Assembly (NCBI RefSeq): GCF_900107195.1
Contig: NZ_FNPB01000007.1
Coordinates: 62,001 to 126,000, forward strand
DNA from: Halobellus clavatus
GTDB lineage: Archaea; Halobacteriota; Halobacteria; Halobacteriales; Haloferacaceae
Length of the DNA: 64,000 bases
Direction of reading: 5' to 3'
Positions within the stretch are counted from its first letter, which is position 1. Every line of letters starts with the position of its first letter. Shown here piece after piece: positions 17,847-27,400 of this stretch. The translations under genes and the position numbers were made by a program. Below the pieces are notes generated by a model. That model was not told the DNA's origin. It worked only from the letters and a program-made list of their open reading frames with translations, and made no database searches.

Positions 17847-18299
17847 ATGCCACGACTTCTGCCCACACGAACGGACGCCGCTGTCGAACGAAGCGATAAC
17901 CCTGCCGTCCTGAGTCTCGATGACGACGAAACACGAGACGTGATCGAAGCGTTGTCCTCCGAGACGGCCTACGAGATCTTCCATCTGCTCAACGAGACGC
18001 CGGCGACGCCGGCACGGATCGCTGAGCAACTCGACCAGAGTATCCAGAACGTACACTATCATCTGACGAACCTCAAGTCGGCCGGCGTGATCGAAGTCAC
18101 CGACACGTGCTATTCGGAGAAGGGACGTGAGATGAACGTGTTCGTCGTCTCTGAAGACCCGACGCTGCTCTTCCTCGGCACCGAGGACGACCGGCCGAGC
18201 CTCAAACGCGCGTTCAAGTCCTTCGCGTCGCTGCTCGGCCCGCCATCGATCCTCCTTGCCGCCGGCGAATCCATCTCGGAGTTCGTCACTGGCGAATGA
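17847..18299 (+). CDS. ArsR-like winged-helix transcriptional regulator
   Basis: 150 residues. Winged helix at about 28-105: DVIEALSSETAYEIFHLL, TPARIAEQLDQSIQNVHYHL then NLKSAGVIEV and a wing ending in KGREMNVFVV. The C-terminal 40 residues are hydrophobic-amphipathic (FKSFASLLGPPSILLAAG). Its last four bases overlap the start of the membrane protein at 18296, so the two are made from one transcript. It most likely regulates this operon; the ligand is unknown. Confidence 0.88.
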   Translation: MPRLLPTRTDAAVERSDNPAVLSLDDDETRDVIEALSSETAYEIFHLLNETPATPARIAEQLDQSIQNVHYHLTNLKSAGVIEVTDTCYSEKGREMNVFVVSEDPTLLFLGTEDDRPSLKRAFKSFASLLGPPSILLAAGESISEFVTGE

Positions 18300-19201
18300 G
18301 CGAACACACCGATGCAGCAACCCAAAACACTGCCACCGTCGACGGCACGTTGACGTCCGACGTGGCCCCGACGATCAGGGCCCGAGATGACACCAACGGG
18401 TGTGGCTGTCTCGAATGTCGAAACATCGAGACCACGACCACGAATCGGACCGTCCTTGACGCGCTCGTGTGGTCTGTTCGCCTGTTTCGATCCTATCCAT
18501 CGATCGTCGCCTTCGCTGGTGTGATCATCCTCACGAGGCGGCTCCTCGAAGCGGATGCCATCGCCGTACTCCCGACGCCCGCAGTGGGTGTCGTCGAAGG
18601 TGTGGTTACGTTCGCGTTCATCATCTCGATTCGTGCCTACGTGGGAACGATCGTGGCCGGAGAACTGACCGATACTCCCGTCACGATACGCGAGGGGCTA
18701 CATCGAAGCATCGCTCGAACGCCAGCGGTAGTTGGTGTCGTCCTGGTCGTCGTGTTTTCCGTGATGGTGATTCCGTCACTCGTATCTCTGCCACTCTTCG
18801 TTGTGGTCGGATTCACTTTGGGCAATCCAGTCGAAATACTTGGTTTTCCCATTGTGGCGGCGGTCGGTGGGGTCGTCTTCGCCGTGCCGTTTCTCTTTTT
18901 CCTCTTCAAGTTTTGGTTCGCACCGGAAGCCTGTGTCATCGGGCAGTACGGCCCCATCGAATCACTAATGGTTAGCTGGCGTATCACGACGAACTACCGT
19001 GGAAAGTTCGTGCTCATTGCCGTGATCGCGGTTGGAAGTGCGATCAGCATCTATCTGCCAACAGTTCTACCCGAATTAGGTATGGGCCCGACTCTTGTAT
19101 CACCCATCTTGGATGCGATCTCATCGAGTGCCGGTGAATTGCTTTCGGTCGTTTGGGCAAGCGCGTACGCACACACGTACATCCAAGGCATCGTGTCGTG
19201 A
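18296..19201 (+). CDS. DUF7847-like membrane protein with Cys-rich N-terminus
   Basis: 301 residues. A polar N-terminal 50 residues contains GCGCLECRN, a possible metal or thiol site absent from the two relatives at 16951 and 20081. About six transmembrane segments follow; IESLMVSWRITTNYRGKFVL matches the repeated amphipathic-helix motif of the family. Coupled by a 4-nt overlap to the winged-helix regulator upstream. Unknown function. Confidence 0.78.
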   Translation: MSEHTDAATQNTATVDGTLTSDVAPTIRARDDTNGCGCLECRNIETTTTNRTVLDALVWSVRLFRSYPSIVAFAGVIILTRRLLEADAIAVLPTPAVGVVEGVVTFAFIISIRAYVGTIVAGELTDTPVTIREGLHRSIARTPAVVGVVLVVVFSVMVIPSLVSLPLFVVVGFTLGNPVEILGFPIVAAVGGVVFAVPFLFFLFKFWFAPEACVIGQYGPIESLMVSWRITTNYRGKFVLIAVIAVGSAISIYLPTVLPELGMGPTLVSPILDAISSSAGELLSVVWASAYAHTYIQGIVS

Positions 19202-19278
19202 ACAGAGCCTGTGCTGAGGACTCATACGGATCGTTGTGACAAATTGCCGGCACCGCACGTACGGGTCAACGATGACCG

Positions 19279-19820
19279 TTGACATCCTCCCCGCGTTGAA
19301 GGGCGAGGATTCCAACGTGGGACAGCGAGCCGGTCCCACGTCCCCGTTGGCAACTTCTCGCCTGCCGAACGGGGTCCGGCGAGGCGATACCGGGTTCGTG
19401 CGCGATACGTCGGCCCCGCGAGGGGTGTGGCGTATTCGGCGTCCGTTCGGACGCGGTATCCGCTTGCACCGTGTATCCCGTTCGTCTCGGAGAGACGGCG
19501 GGGATGCCCACGGTCGCAGGTTTCCCCGCGTCCGGGCACGGGCCGTGCCATCGGCCTGCCTGCCCTTCGTGCCACCGTGGGCAGGCACAATCGAGCGAGG
19601 GTCGTTTTTTGCCTGCCGTGTCGCCACGGCCTCGGAGACGCCCTTGCGGGAACGGTGTGGTGGCCTTCGTCGTCCGGGCGGACCCCAATCCAACCGCCAG
19701 TTTTTGCCCGTTGTGCTTGCCCACGAATACGCTGTTAGGGGGCTTAATACCGGCGGTTGTGGCGGAGTTATCGGATTCATCCCGCCCTGAAGGGCGAGGC
19801 TTTCTCCTCGATTTTCCGTA
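19279..19820. mobile_element. PATE-like element: palindrome-bounded, no tnpB
   Basis: The left end (ttgacatcctccc then a gaagggcgaggattcc hairpin) matches the right end of the second TnpB element at 34379. The right end has the palindrome cgccct-ga-agggcg (19783-19796) followed by gaggctttctcctcg. The 540 bp between are GC-rich with overlapping frames on both strands but no protein signature. Palindrome-associated transposable elements (PATEs) described in Haloquadratum are non-autonomous relatives of IS200/IS605 elements and fit this. Remaining sequence to 20080 shows no gene. Confidence 0.6.
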
Positions 19821-20080
19821 ACCCCTCAGATGCACCAACAAACGAGGATCTCACTGCCGGGATCGAAAATCCAAGTGACAGGAAACGCCGTGGGGTACCC
19901 ACTACTGGGCTCAACAGCCCGACATAGCTCCGATTTGAGTGCCAGCAGCATCGGAGGGAAGAGGACGGCGATAGGACGCCGGGGCGGCCACAGGCGTCCG
20001 GTGATCCCTGATCAGAATTCCGTTCTTCGTGCAACAGTGTGTACTCGGCGTCGTCTACCGACGTGTCGCAGCCCGGGAGG

Positions 20081-20842
20081 TCACGCGGCCGATGCGCCAG
20101 TTCGGGGCTCGGATCGTTCCTGCGCGGTCCGGAGCTGCGTGAACGCCTCGGCGAGGATGCCGAGCAGAAGCAGCGAGAACGGCAGCGTGAGCGTCCCGGA
20201 TGCGAGCGTCGCGAGCGCCGGCCCCAGCGTCGTGGTGAAGACGGCACTCGTGAGCGCCGACAACACGCCCGGAACGATGGTGATGCCGAGGAAGACGACC
20301 ACCAGCAGGCCGAACAGTCGGAGCCAGTTCCCCCGTGTCACGTTCCAGCTACTGCGGAACGCTGCGATGAAGCTCTGGTCTTCGGCCGCGATGTAGAGCA
20401 GCGTGAAAATGAACGCAACGTAAGCAATGATCCCCGGCACAACGAACAGGATCGAGCCGACGAAGATGGCGAGGCCGAACGCGAGCGAACCGATGATCGA
20501 GTTGACGAGCACGTACGGGATATTGCGGGTGTAGAACTCCGCCGGAATCGTCCGTGTGTGGCCGCCGACGAACGTCCGGATCGCGACGATCGTGAGATAC
20601 TGCAACAGCACCAACGCGACCACCGCTCCGCCGGCCGACACGACAAGCGGGAGATCGACAGTTGGGAGCGCGGATGCGCCGCCCTGGGCGGCGGACTGCC
20701 CAACTGCCGCCACAACTGCACTGTACAACAGGACCTGCCAGGCCGCACCGACGAACACGTACGCCAGCGCTAACAGCAGGCCGTTTCGGTTGAGACACCG
20801 ACCGATACCGCCGGTCAGCGACGATCGTATCTGGAGGGACAT
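20081..20842 (-). CDS. DUF7847-like membrane protein
   Basis: 253 residues, six or seven transmembrane segments, with the motif FIAAFRSSWNVTRGNWLRLF before the last helices, as in the two proteins at 16951 and 18296. Opposite orientation and separated from them by the PATE-like element. The start at 20842 is supported by AT-rich sequence upstream (tatatttcc on the reverse strand). Function unknown. Confidence 0.75.
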   Translation of the reverse strand: MSLQIRSSLTGGIGRCLNRNGLLLALAYVFVGAAWQVLLYSAVVAAVGQSAAQGGASALPTVDLPLVVSAGGAVVALVLLQYLTIVAIRTFVGGHTRTIPAEFYTRNIPYVLVNSIIGSLAFGLAIFVGSILFVVPGIIAYVAFIFTLLYIAAEDQSFIAAFRSSWNVTRGNWLRLFGLLVVVFLGITIVPGVLSALTSAVFTTTLGPALATLASGTLTLPFSLLLLGILAEAFTQLRTAQERSEPRTGASAA

Positions 20843-21147
20843 TTCGTCTCAGTTCCGTCTTACACGGGTGGAAATATAGGTACGCTGGATGATTCAAACC
20901 GGATTTTACCCTTCGGTGCGGCTTCGGTTCCCGTTCGGTTAACATCCGCTGAACTGCCGCGTTGATGTCGAACGAGGGTCGCTCAGAGTCAGACTTGGCA
21001 GCGTTCGCTGTGCTCCTTCAGCTCCCCCGGAGGGCCGCTCCAGAGTATCACGGCCGAGAGACCACCCACGCGAGGCCTCTAGGGAAGACTGATATCGGCG
21101 TGTGAGTCTCCGGTAGTATCTCAACCCCACGGCACGCGGGGTCGTAC
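20843..21147. other. Intergenic stretch, nothing recognised
   Basis: 305 bases between divergent genes, with promoter-like AT-rich sequence near 20870-20880. No gene, repeat or hairpin that can be supported. Confidence 0.4.
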
Positions 21148-21441
21148 GTGATCTCCAGAATACGGAATGCCCTGTTCCGTGAGCCGTCCGGGCGACCACA
21201 GACGCTCGTGATGTTCAGCGGGGCGGTCGGCCTCTCCGGCCTCGCCGGCTACGGATACGTGGTCGGTGGGACCACGTTGATCGGGTCGCTGACAATGGCG
21301 GTCGGGTTCGCGCTTTCCGGCGTCGCCGAAGCGTTGCCTGCGGGACGGCGACGGACGGCGGGTGGGCTACGGATCGCCGCGATCGTCCTGATGCTGAGCC
21401 TGATCGGCGGGGTGGCTTTCGCACCCGAGTACATCGTCTGA
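21148..21441 (+). CDS. Small membrane protein, 97 residues
   Basis: Basic N-terminus (MISRIRNALFREPSGRPQTL) then three hydrophobic segments (about 20-42, 45-62, 72-90). No family recognised. The next gene starts 19 nt downstream in the same direction, so the two probably share a transcript. Confidence 0.55.
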   Translation: MISRIRNALFREPSGRPQTLVMFSGAVGLSGLAGYGYVVGGTTLIGSLTMAVGFALSGVAEALPAGRRRTAGGLRIAAIVLMLSLIGGVAFAPEYIV

Positions 21442-21460
21442 CAATGGATATCATAACGTA

Positions 21461-21844
21461 ATGTCGAGATCATCGTGGTGGTTCGGTGTCGTTCTCTTTC
21501 CGGTGGTGCCGGTATTGTCGCTTCTCTCCGGGGCTGCGTCCCGGACGTTCATTGCGGCATCAGCGTCGGAAGCCGACCTGAACGTCGGAGTCGGTGTCGC
21601 GTCGTTCATTCTGGGGGTCATCTCGTTTTGGGGTGGGATACTCGTCGGGGTGATCGTCCTCGTCTGTTTGCTCGGAGACGTCCGGGCCCTCAGGCGGGCG
21701 CCGGAGTGGTCCCCCAGCATCGCCTGGCCACTGGTCGGGATCGTACACCTCGCCGGCGTCGTCCTTCCGGCGGCGTTCGCGCTCTCGGTCCCGCTCCTCT
21801 CGTACTACCTGTACAGACAGCGCGAGCGCATCTCGACAGGCTGA
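21461..21844 (+). CDS. Four-helix membrane protein
   Basis: 127 residues with hydrophobic segments near 7-28, 42-72 and 88-115 and a basic end (YYLYRQRERISTG). Same direction as the gene at 21148. Unknown function. Confidence 0.55.
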   Translation: MSRSSWWFGVVLFPVVPVLSLLSGAASRTFIAASASEADLNVGVGVASFILGVISFWGGILVGVIVLVCLLGDVRALRRAPEWSPSIAWPLVGIVHLAGVVLPAAFALSVPLLSYYLYRQRERISTG

Positions 21845-21924
21845 GACGGGTGGGCACTCGCTCGCTACGTGCCGCGGTCAGTCGGTATCACAACGAGCGT
21901 GGGGTGCGTCCAATAGTTGACCCG

Positions 21925-22239
21925 TCACCCGGTCGCGTCCCCGCGCCCATCCGGATCGTCGCTCCGTCGCCATCGTATAGCGGCGACGATACCGATCGGA
22001 ACGCACCCAACGGCGAGCGCGACGACGGCGACCTCCGCAGCTCCGGCGAGGGCAGTCGAGATCTGCAGGAGGCCGTAGGCAACCCAGAAGACCCCTACAC
22101 AGATCGTCTGGTAGAAGCGACGCCGGGAGCGGGAGCCAGTACGGTACTCGTAGATAGCCGCGACGAGGACGACCGCCCACGCGACACCAATGAGGGTGCC
22201 GAGTCCCCAGTCCGGGACGTCGTGGATCGACTGGAGCAC
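21925..22239 (-). CDS. Three-helix membrane protein
   Basis: 104 residues: three hydrophobic segments (about 12-30, 45-60, 62-86) and a charged tail (RWRRSDDPDGRGDATG). Convergent with the gene before. The frame is the only one here with membrane periodicity. Unknown family. Confidence 0.5.
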   Translation of the reverse strand: MLQSIHDVPDWGLGTLIGVAWAVVLVAAIYEYRTGSRSRRRFYQTICVGVFWVAYGLLQISTALAGAAEVAVVALAVGCVPIGIVAAIRWRRSDDPDGRGDATG

Positions 22240-22430
22240 TCCCCAATGGGTGATCCGAACACATAATAAGATGCTGTAGGGTCACATCGTTGTTTCACCG
22301 ACTGCGATGCTACATCCCGGTTGCTGGCGCGGTGAGAATCAGTTCAGCGGGTTGATATTCGTTAGATGAAGGTACTATTTACTAGAATATACTCACTTCG
22401 GTGCTACAGTCCCGCGCGACGCGTCTTGGA

Positions 22431-22490
22431 CGCCGCTACTGACATAATTCCGGCATATCGTGGTCCTGCCGCTGAATGCAGAGCGCATAT
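22431..22490. repeat. Dispersed repeat B, copy 1
   Basis: cgccgctactgacat, 25 nt of unrelated sequence, then gctgaatgcagagcgc. The same two blocks with identical spacing occur at 29402-29462; a degenerate inverted copy is at 30401-30457. The flanking gap 22240-22538 holds no gene. Confidence 0.6.
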
Positions 22491-22538
22491 GCAACACACG
22501 TTGCCACTCTTGCTCAGTAAAAAGCACGGGTACTATAT

Positions 22539-22868
22539 TTACCCGAGAAGTAACACTCCGGTAGCGATAACTACACATCCCGTGAGCAATGTAAGGATCA
22601 ACAACCCGACCCGTCCATACTCACCGTCTTCTTTCCACCCATTATAGAATGCAGGCCTACTTCGTACGAGATTGATCCCGATCGAAACAAGCAGTCCCCC
22701 TCCCGATCCAATCAGAAACGTCATCACTCCGTCTATGGCGACCAGCGAGATCATCATTTGACTGGCTCCAACAAGCAGCGCAATCACTCCGCCAAATTGT
22801 GCTTGCGTCAGACGCTGCATACCCAGAACGGGAACCGATAGGCGCGGGGACTCAGCATCAACGCTCAT
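22539..22868 (-). CDS. Three-helix membrane protein
   Basis: 109 residues. Polar N-terminus, then hydrophobic segments near 25-42, 44-67 and 88-108, with the basic loop NLVRSRPAFYNGWKEDGEYG between. No family recognised. The AT-rich stretch at 22885-22905 would serve as a promoter on the reverse strand. Confidence 0.55.
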   Translation of the reverse strand: MSVDAESPRLSVPVLGMQRLTQAQFGGVIALLVGASQMMISLVAIDGVMTFLIGSGGGLLVSIGINLVRSRPAFYNGWKEDGEYGRVGLLILTLLTGCVVIATGVLLLG

Positions 22869-23006
22869 ATAGACAGAATTGTGGGAACTCAGATTAATAT
22901 GTTGGTCAGATAGAAAATGTATTCAGCCGAAAGCGGAGTTTGAGAATGAAACAATCATTTGACTTTCACCTGAACTTCTTAGTCGCAGGAGTGTATATTC
23001 TGAGTG

Positions 23007-23408
23007 ATGGCATCAGTAATGGCGATATCCGTTCCGTTACAGAGTGGTGGTGGTGGAAATGTCGAACTGTTCGTTACGTTGGCGCTTACTGCCGTGATTT
23101 TCGCCGGGTTCTGGAAAACGTTTGAGAAGGCCGGTGAACCGGGATGGGCCGGAATCATCCCGATATACAATCTCTACGTCTTGGTCAGAATAAGCGGAAA
23201 CGCTTGGTGGTGGTTTGTTCTGTTTTTCATTCCGGTGATTAACTTCCTCGCCACAGTGAAGATCAGCATAGACGTTGCTGGCAAGTTCAATAGGGGCATC
23301 CTGTTCGGCCTCGGACTCACGTTTATTTCGTTCGTTTTCTATCCGCTTCTCGGATTCGGTGACTATCAGTATCAAGACACTGCACATTCAGCTGAGGGTG
23401 CTGTTTAG
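23007..23408 (+). CDS. DUF5684-like membrane protein
   Basis: 133 residues from the ATG at 23007. Three to four membrane segments. The motif EKAGEPGWAGIIPIYNLYVL followed by RISGNAWWWF and a PVIN turn is characteristic of DUF5684-like proteins, found widely in bacteria and haloarchaea and often mistaken for signal-peptidase fragments. Function unknown. A TATA-like tgtatattc lies at 22991-22999. Confidence 0.8.
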   Translation: MASVMAISVPLQSGGGGNVELFVTLALTAVIFAGFWKTFEKAGEPGWAGIIPIYNLYVLVRISGNAWWWFVLFFIPVINFLATVKISIDVAGKFNRGILFGLGLTFISFVFYPLLGFGDYQYQDTAHSAEGAV

Positions 23409-23524
23409 TGTTCGGTGGCATATTACACATCGAAAATTGGTTCCACAGAGGTCTCGGTGACCCCGCTGTCGGGACGGGGTAGAATTCCGTAGTGTACTTA
23501 TCTGTAAGATCTGTTGCTCAATGT

Positions 23525-23857
23525 ATGCGCCCCGCCCTCCGGTACAGTATCTCATTAGGCGTCGGACTCGTCGTTGCCCTCCCCGTCGCCTTGTTCGCCA
23601 CAACTGATCACCTGATCACAATGTCGCTTGTTCCGCTCTACGGCGTCGTTACGTCGCTCGTTTTGGCACACAAGCAGCAGTATCTTTCGCCCTCTCGCAA
23701 CAGCCGTTCAGCACGGAAACGAGCGGGCATCGTTGCCGGCGTCGGAGCATTCACTGGGTCGCTGCTCCTTCAGGCATCAGTCCCCGCTGGGATTGCTGGC
23801 TTCGGGTTGATGCTCCTCGGTATGTCAGGAACTATGGCTGACGTTGCTGCACGATGA
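23525..23857 (+). CDS. Four-helix membrane protein, 110 residues
   Basis: From the ATG at 23525 (MRPALRYSIS). Two hydrophobic hairpins (about 8-48 and 70-104) separated by a basic loop (SPSRNSRSARKRAG). The longer frame from 23492 adds no plausible protein sequence. Unknown function. Confidence 0.55.
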   Translation: MRPALRYSISLGVGLVVALPVALFATTDHLITMSLVPLYGVVTSLVLAHKQQYLSPSRNSRSARKRAGIVAGVGAFTGSLLLQASVPAGIAGFGLMLLGMSGTMADVAAR

Positions 23858-24072
23858 GTGATCAAATGAACCGATCCGGTTTACTGAGATGTGGGCGGCT
23901 GGCCTTGTACCACGCTGACCGTGATGAGTGTCAATGACAGGAACTTCACCTCAGCACGAGTCAGCTTCGGGATTCAGCGTCAGTACACGAAGTGGCTCTG
24001 CGCGCTGGTTCAACTTGGAACTTCATCCTCCAGAGGTTATAAACAGTTCTCGTGAGGATGGTCATACACCGT

Positions 24073-24488
24073 ATGCCCTCCGCCCTCCGAAACCGCAGCG
24101 TTCCGCAGCTGTGGCTGATCACGATCCTCGGAGCGGCCGCGTCGGTCCCTGCCGGCGTTGTGATAAATCAGTTCCCGAACTCCGAAGCGACCGTCGGCGG
24201 TGCGGTGATGATCATCGGCGCCACGACCGCGGGCTCGATCGCCGCTACCCGCACGGTGAGTCCGGGTGGAGTCGGGCTCCGCGCGGGGTCCTCGGCGGCG
24301 TCATCGCGATCCTCGTGTCGGTCCCATCGGTGGCGACGATGGCAGCCTGACCAGCATCCAGGTTCGTGGTCTTCGTTTTTCCCGGTAGAGCAGGAGTGTG
24401 TATCGCTTCGGCCTTCGGGTGGGTTTTCGGTCACATCGCGGGGTATATTGCAGGCGCTGTCACCGCGCGTCGACCCATTTCGGAGTGA
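24073..24488 (+). pseudogene. Frameshifted DUF5518-like membrane protein
   Basis: From ATG 24073 the frame reads two good membrane segments (LWLITILGAAASVPAGVV, GGAVMIIGATTAGSIAA). It then loses hydrophobicity near 24280, while the +1 frame continues GVLGGVIAILVSVPSVATMA. A second shift later gives GWVFGHIAGYIAGAVTARRP and a TGA at 24488. The pieces together make a plausible four-helix protein resembling DUF5518, so at least two frameshifts are inferred. Confidence 0.5.
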
Positions 24489-24624
24489 CTGGGTTCACAT
24501 AGAACGATACTGTGGCGGTCGCGATCCGGGCACTCTATCTCTTCGCGGCGCCAGTCGAGGAGATCCTGCATCGAGATATCGTCCAGGGTCGGCGATGACC
24601 GGTAATTGACTACAACGGTCCGTA

Positions 24625-26460
24625 TCAGGTCTCGGTGAACCGATCGAGCGGACGATCCCCCTGCCAGCGGGCGTACGCGTACGAGGCCGCCAGGAGGAGA
24701 CTCCCGAGGACGAGAAACGAGATCGTTCGGGCGATCGTATCGAGCCCCTGGGTGTCGAACAGGAATACTTTCGCCGTCGTCACGCCGAACACGGTAACAC
24801 CCTGAAGTCGGAACAGACGCGTCTCCGTCCGGAGTCCAGCCCCGAAGAGCACTGCGCCGAACGTCGCCCACGCGACCGACAGGCCGAAGCCGGACAGTTC
24901 GAGTCCGAGCCCGACGACGGTGAGCGCAGTCGCCGTCAGGAGATACGGAACAGCCAGTCGGATGCTGTCGTCCCGGCGTGGAAGCGTGAGCACATCACCT
25001 CGGAACCACCGCGCGAGCCCGTAGAACACCGCGATCACAAGGAGGAAGGCGGCCGGTCGCCCGGTCGCGGTTGCAAGCGGGTCCGCGAGGGAGAGTCCGG
25101 ACAACGCTCTCGCGTCGATGGCGAGAAGTTTGCCCACGGTCCCGACTGCGACGAGGTGTGCGCCCCACCGAGGTGCGTCACCATCACCATACCGTGTGAC
25201 TGCGACCGCACCGCAAGTGATCGCGAGTAATCCGACAGTGGCAGCGAACGTCTCAAGTGCCAGCACCACGCTCACACCCAGGAACACGACGGCAGCCGCT
25301 CCCGCAACATCGTCCCGAGAGACGGACTGGTGACTTGTCGTCGCGTAGACCCCGCCGAGTGCGAGCGCAATCACCGCGACGGCGACTCCCTCAACCGGCA
25401 GCTCCGGACGCCATTCTCGAGCGGTCCACTCCAACAGCGCCGCGGCGACCCCAGCGTTGAGCGGCGTCAGCGCCTGTAGCAGACGGCGGTGCCACGCGTC
25501 AGTCCGGCTGCTCCGTCTAAGTACGACGCTCCCGGCGACGTAGCTGGCGAAGACGGCGACGGTGACGCCGGCCACAACCCCCCAGCCGGGGTCGAAGTCG
25601 GCCACCCACGCGATGACGAGTCCATACGTCAGGGGGACGCTGGCGGTCACGTGCCGACTCCACGGGCGGATCGTCGCGATGACGACCAGCCCGAGGGTAA
25701 GCAGGAGTGCGTACGCGGGTGTCACGACGAAGCTCCCGGCGTCAAGTCCGAGGTACGCCGTCGCATAGCCCAGCAGGAACGCCTCGCCGGCCACCAGCGG
25801 ATCGCCGTCAAACACGGATACGACGACGGTGGTTCCGATGAGGATGGTTAGTGCTACGAGAACGGCCCACAGCGGGGTCCCGATCGCAGTCCGGTACGAC
25901 TGGAACCCGTAGGCCGCGTAGACGCTGAAAAAGGCGATCGCGAGCCCGGTCCCGGCGGTGATCCGTCCCCACCGCCGGTATCCTCGGCGGCGTGCGGCGT
26001 ACCGTCCCCCGGCGAGTAATGCGGTTCCAGCGACGGTACCCGCGACGACGCGGCCGAGCGGCCCAAGGATGCCGGCTTCGATCGCCACCCGAATGAAGAA
26101 GACGATCCCGAGGACGAGCGCGACGCTACCGACACGACCCAGCCACTTGGTTCCGATGTCCCGCTCCCAGTTCTGGCGGTCGTCGTCCGTCTCGCGTACA
26201 TTGCCCGCGTCGGAACTCGCGTCTGCGGAAGCGTGATCGCTCCTACGTGTCTCCTGGGACGGGGTTGACGACGGCGCGGGATCACTACCCTGTTGCTCCC
26301 GAGTGTGCGTTCGGTCGGACTCACCTTCCTGTGTGCGCTGCTCTTCGGGCAGCGTGTCGCCGTCCAGTATCGATTCGAGGCGGCCGAGACGATGCTGGAG
26401 GGCATCGACCTCCGAACGGAGCTCTCGAACCTCCGCTCTGAGGTCGTCATCGTCGGTCAT
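24625..26460 (-). CDS. DUF2339 family multi-pass membrane protein
   Basis: 611 residues. An N-terminal coiled coil (about 3-35, LRAEVRELRSEVDALQHRLG) and acidic, low-complexity linker lead to RDIGTKWLGRVGSVALVLGI, the DUF2339 signature, then some 18-20 transmembrane segments. DUF2339 proteins are large integral membrane proteins of unknown function in bacteria and haloarchaea. The gene is GC-rich and intact. It is separated from its neighbours by about 140 bases on each side. Confidence 0.88.
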   Translation of the reverse strand: MTDDDDLRAEVRELRSEVDALQHRLGRLESILDGDTLPEEQRTQEGESDRTHTREQQGSDPAPSSTPSQETRRSDHASADASSDAGNVRETDDDRQNWERDIGTKWLGRVGSVALVLGIVFFIRVAIEAGILGPLGRVVAGTVAGTALLAGGRYAARRRGYRRWGRITAGTGLAIAFFSVYAAYGFQSYRTAIGTPLWAVLVALTILIGTTVVVSVFDGDPLVAGEAFLLGYATAYLGLDAGSFVVTPAYALLLTLGLVVIATIRPWSRHVTASVPLTYGLVIAWVADFDPGWGVVAGVTVAVFASYVAGSVVLRRSSRTDAWHRRLLQALTPLNAGVAAALLEWTAREWRPELPVEGVAVAVIALALGGVYATTSHQSVSRDDVAGAAAVVFLGVSVVLALETFAATVGLLAITCGAVAVTRYGDGDAPRWGAHLVAVGTVGKLLAIDARALSGLSLADPLATATGRPAAFLLVIAVFYGLARWFRGDVLTLPRRDDSIRLAVPYLLTATALTVVGLGLELSGFGLSVAWATFGAVLFGAGLRTETRLFRLQGVTVFGVTTAKVFLFDTQGLDTIARTISFLVLGSLLLAASYAYARWQGDRPLDRFTET

Positions 26461-26601
26461 ATACCGGCCATCGAGCTAATTCATCAAAAAGACATAGTTA
26501 GGTACAATCCATATTTCGGATAGTAGTTGAACATTCATCAACTGAAGATGGTCAATAACCGTCGAACGGCATAAACAACGACCAAACGAGCAGATGAGTA
26601 T

Positions 26602-27330
26602 ATGAGGAGGCACAGCCCGAAATGGGTTGTTGAAAGGGTACCTGGGGTACTCAGAGAGTCCCGTGACTTCGTCTCGGGAATCGTCCTGAATCTTGGGCTC
26701 ATCATCGGAGTGGTTGTATTTCGGTGGAGCCTCGTTGAAATCGCACTCATCTACCTCATTGAGGTGGCGATCATCAATCTCCTGTTCTTTTCGGTTGCGT
26801 TGTTCACGCCACAGCCCGTCGCGGATCTCGATGGAGACGCGTGGGACACGGAACCGACTCCACTACAGCCGATTGGTCTGCTCCCACCGGTGTACTGGCG
26901 GAATCTCAAATTCGTCGCGGGCAAAACGGTCGGTAGCGGTGTGTTCATCGGGGCAGTACTGCTCCCGGTGGCGTCCAGAGCTGGGCTGGCTTCGAACCCT
27001 CCCCTGTCGCTGGGGCTCGCGATCGCCGGCATCGTTTTGTTTCAACTGACGCGGATCTGGCGGTACTTTGTCACCGACAGGTCGTATCAAGACAAGTCAC
27101 CGGCAGACGCGATGGAGTTCGCGTTTACACCGGTTATCGAGTTGTACCTGATATTTATGTATGTGATCGCTCCTGTCACTCTCGCACTTGCGGGTATCGC
27201 ATTCACAACGGATGTCAATCTGGATGCCTGGCCCGTCTTATTGCTCTATTTGATTCCAATCGGAGCAATTCGGGCGTGGATCGGGTGCTTGGATCCACAG
27301 ACAGACGATCTTGAAATCAGTTTCAGTTGA
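26602..27330 (+). CDS. DUF6498-like membrane protein
   Basis: 242 residues, about six membrane segments. The N-terminal SLVEIALIYLIEVAIINLLF parallels the corresponding helix of the DUF6498 protein at 7104, but the C-terminal soluble extension is missing; this is the common short form. Divergent from the DUF2339 gene. Function unknown. Confidence 0.75.
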   Translation: MRRHSPKWVVERVPGVLRESRDFVSGIVLNLGLIIGVVVFRWSLVEIALIYLIEVAIINLLFFSVALFTPQPVADLDGDAWDTEPTPLQPIGLLPPVYWRNLKFVAGKTVGSGVFIGAVLLPVASRAGLASNPPLSLGLAIAGIVLFQLTRIWRYFVTDRSYQDKSPADAMEFAFTPVIELYLIFMYVIAPVTLALAGIAFTTDVNLDAWPVLLLYLIPIGAIRAWIGCLDPQTDDLEISFS

Positions 27331-27400
27331 TGATCCGGGGCTGCCTTATCGCTGGCATCCGGATGCTCAGCCTCACACTCCGCTCGCACACAGCACGTAA

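Noticed and set aside
19236-19841. Overlapping 100-190 residue frames on both strands in the PATE-like element
   Set aside because: Composition is Arg/Pro/Gly-rich in all frames and none resembles a protein; explained by high GC of a structured non-coding element.
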